A stretch of 64,000 nt of DNA from Bermanella sp040371755 (GCF_040371755.1 NZ_BAABWE010000003.1:124001-188000), one strand, 5' to 3'. Counted from the stretch's first letter, positions 1 to 8,955 are shown. The notes: generated from the letters alone by a model not told the origin. Made by a program: numbers and translations.

Positions 1-134
1 CACCTAATACTTATAATGATGCTAATTAAAAACTTTATTCAACCACCAGCATATGTGCCGGGACCATGAAGAGACGTTATTTTTTATTACTTTAAAGTGC
101 GCAATCAAATTAACAGGTAATAAACGCGGGGAAG

Positions 135-428
135 TTAGCGCATAACCTCAAACTGAGCCATATTTTCATCCACTTGCGCCAACTTGCATTCTATACCGCT
201 CACTTTAGCTAATATCGGGCCTTTTTCGCACCACGTTAGTAACGAATCCAATCCAGAAACAGGGCCTTGGGCATGAACTTCTACTCGTCCATCGTCCAGA
301 TTTTTCACCCAGCCTTTTAAGCCAAATGCTTGCGCTTTTTTTGCGGTAGATGCGCGATAGTACACCCCTTGTACTTTACCAGAAATAAACAAGTGGTACG
401 CCTGTATCTGATCCTGTTGCGTTTGCAC
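135..428 (-). CDS. acyP: Acylphosphatase
   Basis: Small cytoplasmic enzyme that hydrolyses acyl phosphates such as carbamoyl or acetyl phosphate. The family signature GKVQGVYYR lies near the N-terminus and supplies the phosphate loop and conserved Arg; a GWVKNLDDGRVEV segment follows, as in the family. An in-frame ATG upstream at 465-467 would give 110 residues. I place the start at the GTG at 426-428 because a perfect AGGAGG lies 7 bases before it, and the resulting 97 residues match the usual length of about 90-95. The gene is transcribed away from hemN. Family identification is secure; the physiological substrate is unknown. Confidence 0.9.
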   Translation of the reverse strand: MQTQQDQIQAYHLFISGKVQGVYYRASTAKKAQAFGLKGWVKNLDDGRVEVHAQGPVSGLDSLLTWCEKGPILAKVSGIECKLAQVDENMAQFEVMR

Positions 429-435
429 GTCCTGC

Positions 436-441
436 CCTCCT
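436..441 (-). promoter_or_regulatory. Ribosome binding site deciding the acyP start
   Basis: The minus strand reads AGGAGG, 7 bases upstream of the GTG at 428. No comparable site precedes the in-frame ATG at 467, so this site favours the shorter protein. Confidence 0.7.
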
Positions 442-669
442 AACAGCTTTACAAAATATATGCTCAAACAAACTACGTGGTCAATGCCCTATGAGTTGCC
501 AATCCCCCCTGTTTTACTTAAAACAAATAGGTTTGGATCATTCGATGATAAATATAATGGATTGAAGCCATCAGGTATTGACCGGATTAATCACACATTA
601 GGTTGTATCGTTAACGTACGGTGCTTTTTTACCGGTTAAATATTTAAAATAGATCAAATCAACACAAGC

Positions 670-710
670 TTGACTTAAAACAAGCTCACAAATTGGCAGT
701 TTGTTAATAT
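670..710 (+). promoter_or_regulatory. FNR/ANR-type promoter of hemN
   Basis: TTGAC-TTAA-AACAA at 670-683 matches 8 of the 10 conserved bases of the FNR/ANR consensus TTGAT-N4-ATCAA. A -10-like TAATAT lies at 705-710. A transcript starting about 7 bases after the -10 (near 717) would put the box centre at about -41, the class II activator position. A weaker half-matching site (ATCAA) lies at 644-657. Oxygen-independent hemN is a classic FNR/ANR target, so the geometry supports low-oxygen induction. No experimental start site is known. Confidence 0.55.
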
Positions 711-743
711 TCTCGCATCTTAAAAGACAATTTTCGGTCCACC

Positions 744-2135
744 ATGACACACACCTTACTCCCCAACATCCAGTGGGATATTGACCTTATTAAGCGTTAC
801 GATAAATCAGGCCCAAGGTACACCTCATACCCCACTGCGGTGCAATTTAATGGTGGCTTCGATACTCGTCACTATCAAGCGGCTCGTGACGCCAGCAACC
901 ATGGCCCGATGTCTTTATATGTTCACATCCCATTTTGTGCCCATGTTTGCTACTACTGCGCCTGTAACAAGATCATCACCAAACGTAAAGAAAAAGCCCA
1001 GCCATACCTAGATGCCTTATACAAAGAAATGGCCTTACGCAGTGATGGCTATGATAAAAACCGACCTATCGAACAATTACACTGGGGCGGTGGCACACCG
1101 ACTTTTATCAGCCACGAGCAAATGACAGAGCTTATGACTGAAATGGGTAAACACTTTAATTTGCTCGACACTGAAGACCGTGATTACTCTATCGAAATAG
1201 ACCCAAGAGAACTTCAACCAGACACCTTAGCCCATCTAAAATCCATTGGGTTTAATCGGGTCAGCCTAGGCGTTCAGGATTTTGATGAAAAAGTACAAAA
1301 AGCAGTAAACCGCGTACAGCCTCTTGAAATGACACGCAACACCTTAGAAGAGGCACGCCGACTGGGCTTTAAATCCATCAACATTGACTTAATTTATGGC
1401 CTGCCGTTCCAAACAAGAGAAAGTTTTGCTCAAACATTAAAAACAGTACTGGAATTAGACCCTGATCGTTTATCCGTTTTTAATTATGCTCACCTGCCTG
1501 AACGCTTCATGCCACAGCGCAGAATCAATGAAGCAGACTTACCATCCGGCGAACAAAAACTAGGTATGCTAGAAGACAGTATTCGAATATTAACCGACGC
1601 TGGTTACCACTATGTAGGCATGGATCACTTTGCTAAACCTGACGACAGCTTAGCCCAAGCACAAATACAAGGTAAACTACACCGTAACTTCCAAGGCTAT
1701 ACCACCCATGAAGAGTGCGATTTAGTCGCTCTAGGGGTATCCTCAATTAGCCAAATTGGTGATGCTTACTTCCAAAACAGCGCCGACATTGACGAATACA
1801 TGAACAGCATTACTGACGCCACCCTACCAATTAAACGCGGCGTTATCCTTACTGAAGAAGATGACCTGCGTAGGGCCGTAATCAAGCAATTAATATGTCA
1901 CTTTAATTTGGACTTCAAAGATATTGAATCACGCTTCAAAATTCAGTTTAAGCAGCATTTTAAAGAGGAACTTCACAGCTTAACCCCCTACATTGAAGAC
2001 GGATTAATTAGCCTAAATGAAGACTCAATACAGGTAACAGACAAAGGGGGTTTACTGATTCGTAACATATGCATGGCATTTGATGAATATATATCTCACC
2101 CTGAGCATAAGGTCAGCTATAGTAAAGTAATATAA
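744..2135 (+). CDS. hemN: Oxygen-independent coproporphyrinogen III oxidase
   Basis: Radical-SAM enzyme that decarboxylates coproporphyrinogen III to protoporphyrinogen IX without O2 in haem synthesis. The 463 residues match HemN (about 457). The iron-sulfur motif C65-x3-C69-x2-C72 sits in the YVHIPFCAHVCYYCACNK segment, with the extra HemN-type Cys at 74. GGGTPTF and the C-terminal HemN domain are also present, which separates true HemN from the HemW-like proteins. An FNR-like box and a -10 lie upstream. Two genes follow closely (22 and 13 bases), one of them a diiron oxygen-binding type protein, so the operon may be devoted to low oxygen. Confidence 0.95.
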   Translation: MTHTLLPNIQWDIDLIKRYDKSGPRYTSYPTAVQFNGGFDTRHYQAARDASNHGPMSLYVHIPFCAHVCYYCACNKIITKRKEKAQPYLDALYKEMALRSDGYDKNRPIEQLHWGGGTPTFISHEQMTELMTEMGKHFNLLDTEDRDYSIEIDPRELQPDTLAHLKSIGFNRVSLGVQDFDEKVQKAVNRVQPLEMTRNTLEEARRLGFKSINIDLIYGLPFQTRESFAQTLKTVLELDPDRLSVFNYAHLPERFMPQRRINEADLPSGEQKLGMLEDSIRILTDAGYHYVGMDHFAKPDDSLAQAQIQGKLHRNFQGYTTHEECDLVALGVSSISQIGDAYFQNSADIDEYMNSITDATLPIKRGVILTEEDDLRRAVIKQLICHFNLDFKDIESRFKIQFKQHFKEELHSLTPYIEDGLISLNEDSIQVTDKGGLLIRNICMAFDEYISHPEHKVSYSKVI

Positions 2136-2157
2136 GTTTCCTTACTTAGGGGGATCT

Positions 2158-2775
2158 ATGCTGGCAGATGCCACCCATATTGCTTCACAAACCGCTGCCG
2201 CAGCAACTATTTCAGGGCATTTATACCGCGCTAGCGTTATTGCTAAACGTATGGCGCTAGCGGCTAAAAACTCACGCGCCATGGTACTTAGAGCTGGCGC
2301 TCGAGCTGCGGGCCTTAAAGTCATCAGTGATTATTTTGATGAACTTGCCAATAAAACCATTAACTTATCCAACATTATTAACCTCTGCGCCATCAGCATC
2401 TCTCAGAACTCCGTTAAGCAATGGCGGACACACTCATTTTTATCTCGTATCGAAAAATGCAGTTCACGTATTGAGCAAGCCCATAAAGCCAAACAATTAG
2501 AATTCGCATCCCATGAAGGGGAAGCAAACATGGAGCAGCTAAGCTTAAATTTACATCAGCAGTTAGCTTCATTAAATGATCAACTAGCTGATATTAGACA
2601 ATATATGCAATCCAGCAGCGTAGTCGCCGTCACTTTTCGTCTTGAAGCTACCCAAACAGGTGAATTTCAGCCACTACTTGAGCACATGGCCAATACCATA
2701 GATGGCTTAAGTAACGACATAAAACAGCATATAACCTTCAGCCAAAATCAATTGGCCCAATTCAAAATGAGTTAA
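2158..2775 (+). CDS. Soluble MCP-like chemotaxis protein, truncated signalling hairpin
   Basis: A 205-residue protein with no membrane segment or signal peptide, rich in long helices. Residues about 35-70 (AKNSRAMVLRAGARAAGLKV, then a DELA motif) read like the hairpin region of methyl-accepting chemotaxis proteins (NAAIEAARAGE...FAVVADEVR), but degenerate. There is no recognisable sensor, HAMP or complete signalling domain. The start follows a strong AGGGGG. It sits between hemN and an ODP-type diiron protein, only 13 bases before the latter, so the pair is probably co-translated. I infer a cytoplasmic oxygen-linked chemotaxis or scaffold role; biochemical activity is not visible in the sequence. 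Confidence 0.6.
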   Translation: MLADATHIASQTAAAATISGHLYRASVIAKRMALAAKNSRAMVLRAGARAAGLKVISDYFDELANKTINLSNIINLCAISISQNSVKQWRTHSFLSRIEKCSSRIEQAHKAKQLEFASHEGEANMEQLSLNLHQQLASLNDQLADIRQYMQSSSVVAVTFRLEATQTGEFQPLLEHMANTIDGLSNDIKQHITFSQNQLAQFKMS

Positions 2776-2788
2776 AAAAGGAAATAGC

Positions 2789-3520
2789 ATGGATGCACTA
2801 AAACTCTATGATAACGGCCATCAATGGTATGTCTTTGGCCGGGACCCTGAAAAACCTGAAAAAATAATCGACACCAACCAATTTATGGTAGTTGACGGTG
2901 ATCGCAGTATATTACTTGACCCAGGTGGCATAGAGGTGTTTTCAACCATGCTGGCCTCTGTTCTAAAGTACGTAGATATAGAACAAATAACCGACTTATT
3001 TGCTAGTCACCAAGACCCAGATATCATTTCATCCCTTGGAATGTGGGACCAAGTACTTCCTAACGCAAAGCTACATGCATCTTGGCTGTGGGAGGGGTTC
3101 ATTCGCCACTTTGGCATGGACAATGTTGCCTACAGTTCAATCGAGGATAACGGCGGGCGCATGACCCTCAATAATATAGAGCTAGAGTTCATTCCCGCCC
3201 ATTACCTACATAGCTCAGGTAATTTTCATGTCTATGACGCAAAATCAAAAATACTATTTAGTGGGGATATTGGCGCAGCACTTGAGCCACCAGGTTCTGC
3301 CCTTTTTGTTGAAGATTTCGACAGCCATATAAGTAAAATGCGCTACTTTCATGAGCGCTGGATGCCTTCAGATGAAGCCAAACATCACTGGCTTAAACGC
3401 GTTCGGAAACTCGATATAGAAATCATGGCTCCACAGCATGGTCGACTATTCAAAGGTGACGACGTACAAAAATTCTTTGACTGGTTTGAACAATTACACG
3501 TCGGCATCGCCATTGACTAA
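2789..3520 (+). CDS. ODP-type diiron MBL-fold protein (oxygen-binding)
   Basis: A 243-residue metallo-beta-lactamase fold protein resembling the diiron domain of flavodiiron proteins but without a flavodoxin domain. Candidate metal ligands are H74, D76 and D78 (SHQDPD), H138 or H141 (PAHYLHSSGN), D160 (FSGDIG) and H217 (APQHGR). The HxDxD spacing follows the flavodiiron HxExDH theme with Asp in place of Glu. ODPs of this type have been described as Fe/O2 sensors wired to chemotaxis in Treponema. An AAGGAA ribosome site precedes the ATG. Position directly after an MCP-like gene and hemN supports an oxygen-sensing role; that assignment is inference. Confidence 0.75.
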   Translation: MDALKLYDNGHQWYVFGRDPEKPEKIIDTNQFMVVDGDRSILLDPGGIEVFSTMLASVLKYVDIEQITDLFASHQDPDIISSLGMWDQVLPNAKLHASWLWEGFIRHFGMDNVAYSSIEDNGGRMTLNNIELEFIPAHYLHSSGNFHVYDAKSKILFSGDIGAALEPPGSALFVEDFDSHISKMRYFHERWMPSDEAKHHWLKRVRKLDIEIMAPQHGRLFKGDDVQKFFDWFEQLHVGIAID

Positions 3521-3677
3521 CCTTCTTAGCTAAACATCTGGCTGCACATCGCAGCCGACCTAATAAACGCCGCTAAACCAAACTTTCATAACCGAGCCAC
3601 TAAATAACGGTATAAATATGTATTATTTGTTTAATCAAATAGTCATAAAATGAACATTTGTTACTGTTATTACTACT

Positions 3678-3701
3678 AAAAGCCCCGAAATTACGGGTTT
3701 T
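3678..3701 (+). terminator. Weak terminator after the hemN operon
   Basis: AAAA, then CCCG (3684-3687), six-base loop, CGGG (3694-3697) and TTTT. The stem is short and has a bulge, so the call is tentative. Confidence 0.3.
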
Positions 3702-3715
3702 AATGATCTACATAC

Positions 3716-3760
3716 TTTACCTAGCCATAATTTGAGCATACACTTGTTCACTCAAATTAT
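3716..3760 (+). promoter_or_regulatory. Desaturase operon promoter with 34-bp palindromic operator
   Basis: Perfect 10-bp arms ATAATTTGAG (3727-3736) and CTCAAATTAT (3751-3760) flank a 14-bp centre that itself contains ACA-N2-TGT. A candidate -35 TTTACC (3716-3721) and -10 TACACT (3739-3744) have 17-bp spacing, so the palindrome covers the -10. This is the layout of a repressor operator. Pseudomonas desaturase operons are controlled by the TetR-type DesT, but no regulator gene lies nearby, so the protein that binds here is unknown. Confidence 0.55.
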
Positions 3761-3772
3761 GTGGAGATTTAC

Positions 3773-4879
3773 ATGACATCCTCGACATTGGGAAAGGCTT
3801 GGCAATGGGTCATGAACAGCCTAACCAACCACAATACATTAGCCGATTACCTCGAGCCGCTTATTAATGGTGTGGTTCCTGGTTGGCGCGCAGACCGTTT
3901 ACGCAGCTACGTAACCCACGTGCGTAACGAAAATGCAGATATGTACAGCCTTGTTATTAAGCCAAATAAAAAATGGAAAGGCTTTGAAGCTGGGCAATAT
4001 ATTGAACTAACTGTTGAAAAAAACGGCGCTTGGATGAGCCGCTACTTTAGTATTTCATCAAGTCCTGAATATTTCCAAATAACAGGGCTCATTGAATTAA
4101 GTATCCGCATACAAGAGCAAGGTCGAATTACACCTTGGCTACCAAATGCACTTAAAGCCAACGGTATTGTGAATATTTCTCAAGCCATGGGTGAGTTTAC
4201 TTTAAACCCAGAGCACCAAAACATTTGCATGATTGCAGGTGGTAGCGGTATCACCCCTTTTCGTTCGATGCTTCAACAACTAAATTTGCAAAGTGCACAA
4301 AGCAATCAAAACATCACTTTAATGTATTACGCTCGAAGCGATCAGCATTTTTTATTTGAAGATGAGTTCAAACAAGTATCAAATTTGAACCCACTCATAC
4401 AATTAAATCTAATGAACAGTGAGTACGATGGCAATATTAATCAGAGCCATTTAGACGTATTTGTAAAACCAGAAAGCGATACGCATTTCTACATTTGCGG
4501 CCCGAGTCCAATGATTGTACTTACTCGCAAGCTATTACAAGAAGCCAATATTAATAGCGACCATATTCATTACGAGTTTTTTGGCCCCGAACCATTGTCA
4601 CTAGATATACAAAGTGAAGGTGCCGCCATTTTATTTGAACGCTCAAACAAACAAATTGAAAGCGATGCAGATGAAACCAGCACGTTATTAGAAATTGCGG
4701 AACAAAATAACTTAAACCCTGTTAGCGGCTGCCGTATGGGTGTATGCCACCAATGCATATGCCAAAAGAAAAGCGGCGTGGTTTACAATACAAAAACACA
4801 AACATACAGCGATACCGGCGCGCAAGAGATTCAACTATGCATAAGCGTTCCCGTAAACGATGTTGTATTAGACTTATAA
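3773..4879 (+). CDS. Ferredoxin reductase partnering the desaturase
   Basis: Electron-transfer flavoprotein with an FAD-binding domain (RYFSISSSP is the FAD motif), an NAD(P)-binding domain (GGSGITPFRSM) and a C-terminal plant-type 2Fe-2S domain (C-x4-C-x2-C in GCRMGVCHQC, last Cys in QLCIS). It would pass electrons from NAD(P)H to the desaturase encoded 12 bases downstream, matching the Pseudomonas DesC/DesB arrangement. The ATG at 3773 is chosen because GTGGAG lies 6 bases before it; an in-frame GTG at 3761 is part of that site. The product is 368 residues. A 34-bp palindrome precedes the gene. Confidence 0.88.
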   Translation: MTSSTLGKAWQWVMNSLTNHNTLADYLEPLINGVVPGWRADRLRSYVTHVRNENADMYSLVIKPNKKWKGFEAGQYIELTVEKNGAWMSRYFSISSSPEYFQITGLIELSIRIQEQGRITPWLPNALKANGIVNISQAMGEFTLNPEHQNICMIAGGSGITPFRSMLQQLNLQSAQSNQNITLMYYARSDQHFLFEDEFKQVSNLNPLIQLNLMNSEYDGNINQSHLDVFVKPESDTHFYICGPSPMIVLTRKLLQEANINSDHIHYEFFGPEPLSLDIQSEGAAILFERSNKQIESDADETSTLLEIAEQNNLNPVSGCRMGVCHQCICQKKSGVVYNTKTQTYSDTGAQEIQLCISVPVNDVVLDL

Positions 4880-4891
4880 AAGGCAAAACAT

Positions 4892-6031
4892 ATGAATATG
4901 CAAGCCACTGAGCTTAACAAGCAGGATTCTCAAAAGTGGGCCTCTCGCCCAGATGATGAAACGCTTAATCATTTTGCACAAGACTTAAACGAGCTACGCG
5001 AACGCACCATGGAAAAAGTGGGTTCAGATGATGCCAAATACATTCGCAATGTTATCCGTGTACAGCGTTTAAGTGAAATTGCAGGTCGAATTCTAATTGT
5101 CCTTGGGTTCCTACACCCTGCCTATTGGATACTTGGTGTATTAGCATTAGCAACCGCCAAAATCCTAGATAATATGGAGATTGGTCATAATGTTATGCAT
5201 GGACAATACGACTGGATGAACGACCCAAACATCAACAGCCGTAATTTTGAGTGGGACAACGCAGGTGACAGTGGCTCATGGAAGCGCTACCACAACTACG
5301 ATCACCACACATATACCAATATCATAGGCAAAGACCGTGACTTTGGTTATGGGCTATTACGTTTAAGTGATGACACTCGCTGGAAACCTAAAAATGTATG
5401 GCAATTTTTTGTATATATCGCCCTATGCTTAAACTTCCAATGGGGTGTGGCATACCATGAACTGGCTGGCGAACGAGTATTCTTCAAAAAGTCTCGTAAA
5501 GCGAGCAAGTTACCTGTCACTCGCGAGCAGCTTAAATTTGCATTCTTTAATAAAGCCGCACGCCAATTATTTAAAGACTACATCTTTTGGCCCCTTGTGT
5601 GCTTCCCTGTGTTCCTTCAAGTATTCCTAGGTAATCTAGTGGCCAACTTATTACGAGACATATGGACAAATACCATTATCTTTTGTGGCCACTTTACTGA
5701 CGGCATTCACACATTTAAAGAGTCGCAATGTAAAAACGAAACCCAAGGACAATGGTTTTATCGTCAAATTTTAGGCTCTTCCAACCTTGAAGGTAGCCGC
5801 TTATTTCATATTATGACTGGACACTTAAGCTGTCAGGTTGAACATCATTTATTCCCTGATGTACCTGCTAAGCACTACCCACAAATGGCAGAAGAAGTAA
5901 GAGCCATTTGTGCAAAATATAAAGTGCCATATAACAGTGCAGGATTCTTTAAACAGTATTTTTCTGTTGTTAAGCGTATTGTTAAATACAGCTTTCCAAC
6001 CAAAAAATCCTCTCGTTTAGCCAGCGCGTAA
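4892..6031 (+). CDS. Membrane fatty-acid (acyl-CoA) desaturase
   Basis: A 379-residue integral membrane diiron desaturase that introduces a double bond into acyl chains, adjusting membrane fluidity. The three His boxes are present: H99-x3-H103 (HNVMH), H134-x3-HH (HNYDHH) and QVEHHLFPD near residue 320. Hydrophobic pairs lie at about residues 65-95 and 180-250. It follows the reductase gene by 12 bases and shares its palindromic operator, so the two form an operon. The reading frame ends 3 bases before a strong hairpin. Regiospecificity (probably delta-9) is inferred from operon similarity to Pseudomonas desCB. Confidence 0.9.
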   Translation: MNMQATELNKQDSQKWASRPDDETLNHFAQDLNELRERTMEKVGSDDAKYIRNVIRVQRLSEIAGRILIVLGFLHPAYWILGVLALATAKILDNMEIGHNVMHGQYDWMNDPNINSRNFEWDNAGDSGSWKRYHNYDHHTYTNIIGKDRDFGYGLLRLSDDTRWKPKNVWQFFVYIALCLNFQWGVAYHELAGERVFFKKSRKASKLPVTREQLKFAFFNKAARQLFKDYIFWPLVCFPVFLQVFLGNLVANLLRDIWTNTIIFCGHFTDGIHTFKESQCKNETQGQWFYRQILGSSNLEGSRLFHIMTGHLSCQVEHHLFPDVPAKHYPQMAEEVRAICAKYKVPYNSAGFFKQYFSVVKRIVKYSFPTKKSSRLASA

Positions 6032-6034
6032 TGC

Positions 6035-6063
6035 AAGAAGCCCAACCACTGGTTGGGCTTCTT
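6035..6063 (+). terminator. Terminator of the desaturase operon
   Basis: Perfect 13-bp arms AAGAAGCCCAACC and GGTTGGGCTTCTT around an ACT loop, 3 bases after the desaturase stop. The T-tract is short and within the stem. Confidence 0.8.
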
Positions 6064-6217
6064 TCGTATAACCATACAAAAACCGATAAATTCAACTTAG
6101 CCCTACCCATAAAACCTAATTTCCCGCTTTTTTTCCATAAACCATTGAAGCCAATTCAGAAAAGAGACAATATAAGCTAAGTCTAAACACGACCAGCTTC
6201 CTTAATAAGGAGATTAC

Positions 6218-6703
6218 ATGAAACGAATCGTGATTTTTGGCAATTCAGGGTCCGGTAAATCCACATTTGCTCACCATCTAAGTGAGAAACACAAAATTCC
6301 TCACCTTGATTTAGATACCCTTGCTTGGCTACCAACTGAGCCCCCTACTCGACAACCATTAAAAATAGCGCAGCAAACCGTTAACACCTTTATCCAACAG
6401 AACACCGATTGGGTGATTGAAGGTTGCTATGGCGATCTGATCGAACATTTATTCCCAAGCTGCAATGAGATCTATTTTTTAAATTTACCAATTGATCTGT
6501 GCATAGAAAACGCAAAACAGCGTCCTTGGGAACCTCATAAGTATGAAAGCCAAGCCCTGCAAGACCAGAATTTACCCATGTTATTAGAATGGATCAAACA
6601 ATACACAACCCGCCAAGATACATTCTCACTTCAATTCCACAAACAACTATTTGATAAATTCCGTGGAACTAAACACAAATTTGTTTCACAAATTAATTTT
6701 TAA
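6218..6703 (+). CDS. P-loop NTPase, adenylate-kinase/topology-modulation type
   Basis: A 161-residue cytoplasmic protein that opens with a Walker A loop, GNSGSGKST (residues 8-16), followed by an LDLDTLAW segment and WVIEGCYGDL, the layout of the small kinase-like family that includes FlaR and shikimate-kinase-like proteins. A strong AAGGAG site precedes the ATG. It stands alone between the desaturase terminator and the convergent formaldehyde genes. Nucleotide binding is well supported, but the phosphate acceptor is unknown and no specific pathway can be named. Confidence 0.7.
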   Translation: MKRIVIFGNSGSGKSTFAHHLSEKHKIPHLDLDTLAWLPTEPPTRQPLKIAQQTVNTFIQQNTDWVIEGCYGDLIEHLFPSCNEIYFLNLPIDLCIENAKQRPWEPHKYESQALQDQNLPMLLEWIKQYTTRQDTFSLQFHKQLFDKFRGTKHKFVSQINF

Positions 6704-6752
6704 AAACGGTTCGACAAGCACACAGATAGTTAACACAGAGCTAAAAAGCAAC

Positions 6753-7619
6753 TTATAAAGTTGCTTTTGTATTCTCTAAATATTGATGGTGAAATTTCAA
6801 ATGCTCACTTATGAAACTACTAATAAAATAGTAACTATGATCATAACCTGCTTGTATACGTAAGGTTAATGGGTAGCTACTCAACTCTGCTGCCGCTTGT
6901 AGGGCTTCAGGTTTTAGTTGCTTTTCTAAGAAATCATCCGCATCCCCTTGATCTACTAGCATAGGTAATTGCTTAGCATCTGCGCTGAATTTCATTAGCT
7001 CACAGCTATCATATTCACGCCAGTCTTGTTTATTATCACCAAGATAGCCGTAAAAAGCTTTTTGCCCCCATGGGCAATTGATTGGATTTGAAATTGGACT
7101 AAACGCCGATGCTGAGGTGTATCGATCTGGATTTTTAAGCGCTACAGTTAACGCGCCATGACCACCCATAGAGTGCCCACTAATTGCTCTTTGATTCGTA
7201 ACCGGAAAATTTTCTTCAATGATTTTTGGTAATTCATTCACCACATAATCATACATATTATAATGCTGATTAAACGGAGCTTGAGTGGCGTTCAGATAAA
7301 ATCCCGCCCCTAATCCAAAGTCATAACTGCCTTCTGGGTCATCCGCCACCCCTTCGCCACGCGGACTTGTATCTGGTGCAACAATGGCAATGCCCAACTT
7401 TGCTGCGGTTTCAAATGCTCCTGCTTTCTGCATGAAATTTTCATCGGTACAGGTCAAACCCGATAACCAATACAGTACAGGTACTTTTTCGCCCGATACT
7501 GTTTGCGGTGGTAAAAAAATCGCAAAGCGCATGGTGCAGTTATTACTAACAGACTGATGACTATATTGTTTATGCCAACCACCAAAACTCTTTGCACTAC
7601 TGATAATGTCTAAACTCAT
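6753..7619 (-). CDS. fghA: S-formylglutathione hydrolase
   Basis: Esterase of the alpha/beta hydrolase fold that releases formate and glutathione from S-formylglutathione, the second step of formaldehyde detoxification. The nucleophile elbow GHSMGGHGA, the catalytic Asp in the DQGDADDFL segment and the His of AGYDHSYYF form the triad. The ATG at 7619 gives MSLDIISSAKSFGGW, the typical family N-terminus; an upstream in-frame ATG at 7661 would add 14 unrelated residues. The product is 288 residues. It lies 59 bases downstream of frmA on the same strand, so the two form a complete pathway. Confidence 0.95.
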   Translation of the reverse strand: MSLDIISSAKSFGGWHKQYSHQSVSNNCTMRFAIFLPPQTVSGEKVPVLYWLSGLTCTDENFMQKAGAFETAAKLGIAIVAPDTSPRGEGVADDPEGSYDFGLGAGFYLNATQAPFNQHYNMYDYVVNELPKIIEENFPVTNQRAISGHSMGGHGALTVALKNPDRYTSASAFSPISNPINCPWGQKAFYGYLGDNKQDWREYDSCELMKFSADAKQLPMLVDQGDADDFLEKQLKPEALQAAAELSSYPLTLRIQAGYDHSYYFISSFISEHLKFHHQYLENTKATL

Positions 7620-7678
7620 ATTCACAACCCTATCAACATTAATATAGCCTAGTGAAACCACTAGGCTCTTTTGTCCGT

Positions 7679-8809
7679 TTATTTGTTGTAATGAATTACT
7701 GAACGGATACTTTTTCCCTCATGCATTAAATCAAATGCATGATTAATCCCCTCAAGACCCATTGTATGAGTAATAAAGTCGTTTAGTTTAAATTCGCCTG
7801 CTAAATATTTTTCAACAATACCTGGTAGCTCACTACGTCCTTTTACACCACCAAATGCACTGCCACGCCACACTCGCCCTGTCACTAACTGAAATGGTCG
7901 TGTTGAAATTTCTTTACCTGCTCCAGCAACGCCAATAATCACAGACTCACCCCAGCCTTTATGGCAGCACTCAAGGGCTGAGCGCATTACGTCAACATTG
8001 CCAATACATTCAAACGAAAAGTCCACGCCACCGTCTGTCATTTCCACAATCACATCTTGAATGGGCTTATCGAAGTTTTTAGGGTTAATGCAGTCAGATG
8101 CTCCAAGCTGTTTTGCTAGCTCGAACTTACTTTCATTAATATCAATCCCAATAATGCGTGATGCCCCTGCCATGGTCGCGCCGATAATGGCAGATAAACC
8201 AATACCGCCTAAGCCGAAAATGGCCACAGTATCTCCTGCTTGAACTTTTGCCGTGTTCATAACCGCACCCATGCCTGTGGTTACACCACAGCCCAAAAGA
8301 CATACTTCTTCCAACGGGGCTTCTTTATTGACCTTGGCTAATGAAATTTCAGGTAGCACAGTGTATTCAGAAAACGTGGATGTCCCCATATAGTGATAAA
8401 TAGGCTCTCCGTCTTTATAAAAGCGAGTGGTGCCATCAGGCATTAAACCCTTGCCCTGCGTCTCACGAATTTGCTGACACAAGTTAGTTTTGCCAGACTT
8501 ACAAAATTTGCACTCACCACATTCAGGGGTATAAAGCGGTATGACATGATCGCCCACTGCTACACTGGTTACGCCTTCGCCCAATGCCTCAACTATGCCA
8601 CCACCCTCATGACCCAATATGGCAGGAAACACCCCTTCTGGGTCTTCACCAGATAAGGTGTAAGCATCCGTATGGCATACGCCCGTGGCAATGATTTTAA
8701 CTAACACCTCACCCTTACGAGGCATCATTACATCCACTTCTTCAATACTCAGTGGTTGTTTAGGACCCCATGCTATGGCGGCTTTGGATTTAATAAATTG
8801 ATCAGTCAT
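7679..8809 (-). CDS. frmA: S-(hydroxymethyl)glutathione dehydrogenase / class III alcohol dehydrogenase
   Basis: Zinc-dependent NAD+ enzyme of 376 residues that oxidises the formaldehyde-glutathione adduct to S-formylglutathione. Visible features are the catalytic zinc region GHEGGGIVE, the structural zinc quartet CGECKFCKSGKTNLC, and the NAD loop GLGGIGLSAI. The CHTD motif near residue 46 carries the first catalytic Cys. It is cotranscribed with fghA. A LysR-type gene is divergently transcribed from a 146-base shared intergenic region, which is a common arrangement for inducible formaldehyde detoxification. Confidence 0.95.
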   Translation of the reverse strand: MTDQFIKSKAAIAWGPKQPLSIEEVDVMMPRKGEVLVKIIATGVCHTDAYTLSGEDPEGVFPAILGHEGGGIVEALGEGVTSVAVGDHVIPLYTPECGECKFCKSGKTNLCQQIRETQGKGLMPDGTTRFYKDGEPIYHYMGTSTFSEYTVLPEISLAKVNKEAPLEEVCLLGCGVTTGMGAVMNTAKVQAGDTVAIFGLGGIGLSAIIGATMAGASRIIGIDINESKFELAKQLGASDCINPKNFDKPIQDVIVEMTDGGVDFSFECIGNVDVMRSALECCHKGWGESVIIGVAGAGKEISTRPFQLVTGRVWRGSAFGGVKGRSELPGIVEKYLAGEFKLNDFITHTMGLEGINHAFDLMHEGKSIRSVIHYNK

Positions 8810-8955
8810 GACTTTGCCCTGTTAAATAAGTGTGATGATTTGTGCACAACGTAAAATACACACATCTATGATTAACGAATATCCATTGTAATTACTTCTA
8901 ATATAAAGATAATCAGCTTAATAATTAAAATACTTTTACATATAGGTAATAATAA

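Noticed and set aside
1..134. Partial gene at the left edge
   Set aside because: No open frame with recognisable content was seen before acyP.
2142..2324. Minus-strand frame opposite the MCP-like gene
   Set aside because: Fully contained in the coding strand of the MCP-like gene, which has a strong ribosome site and protein motifs.
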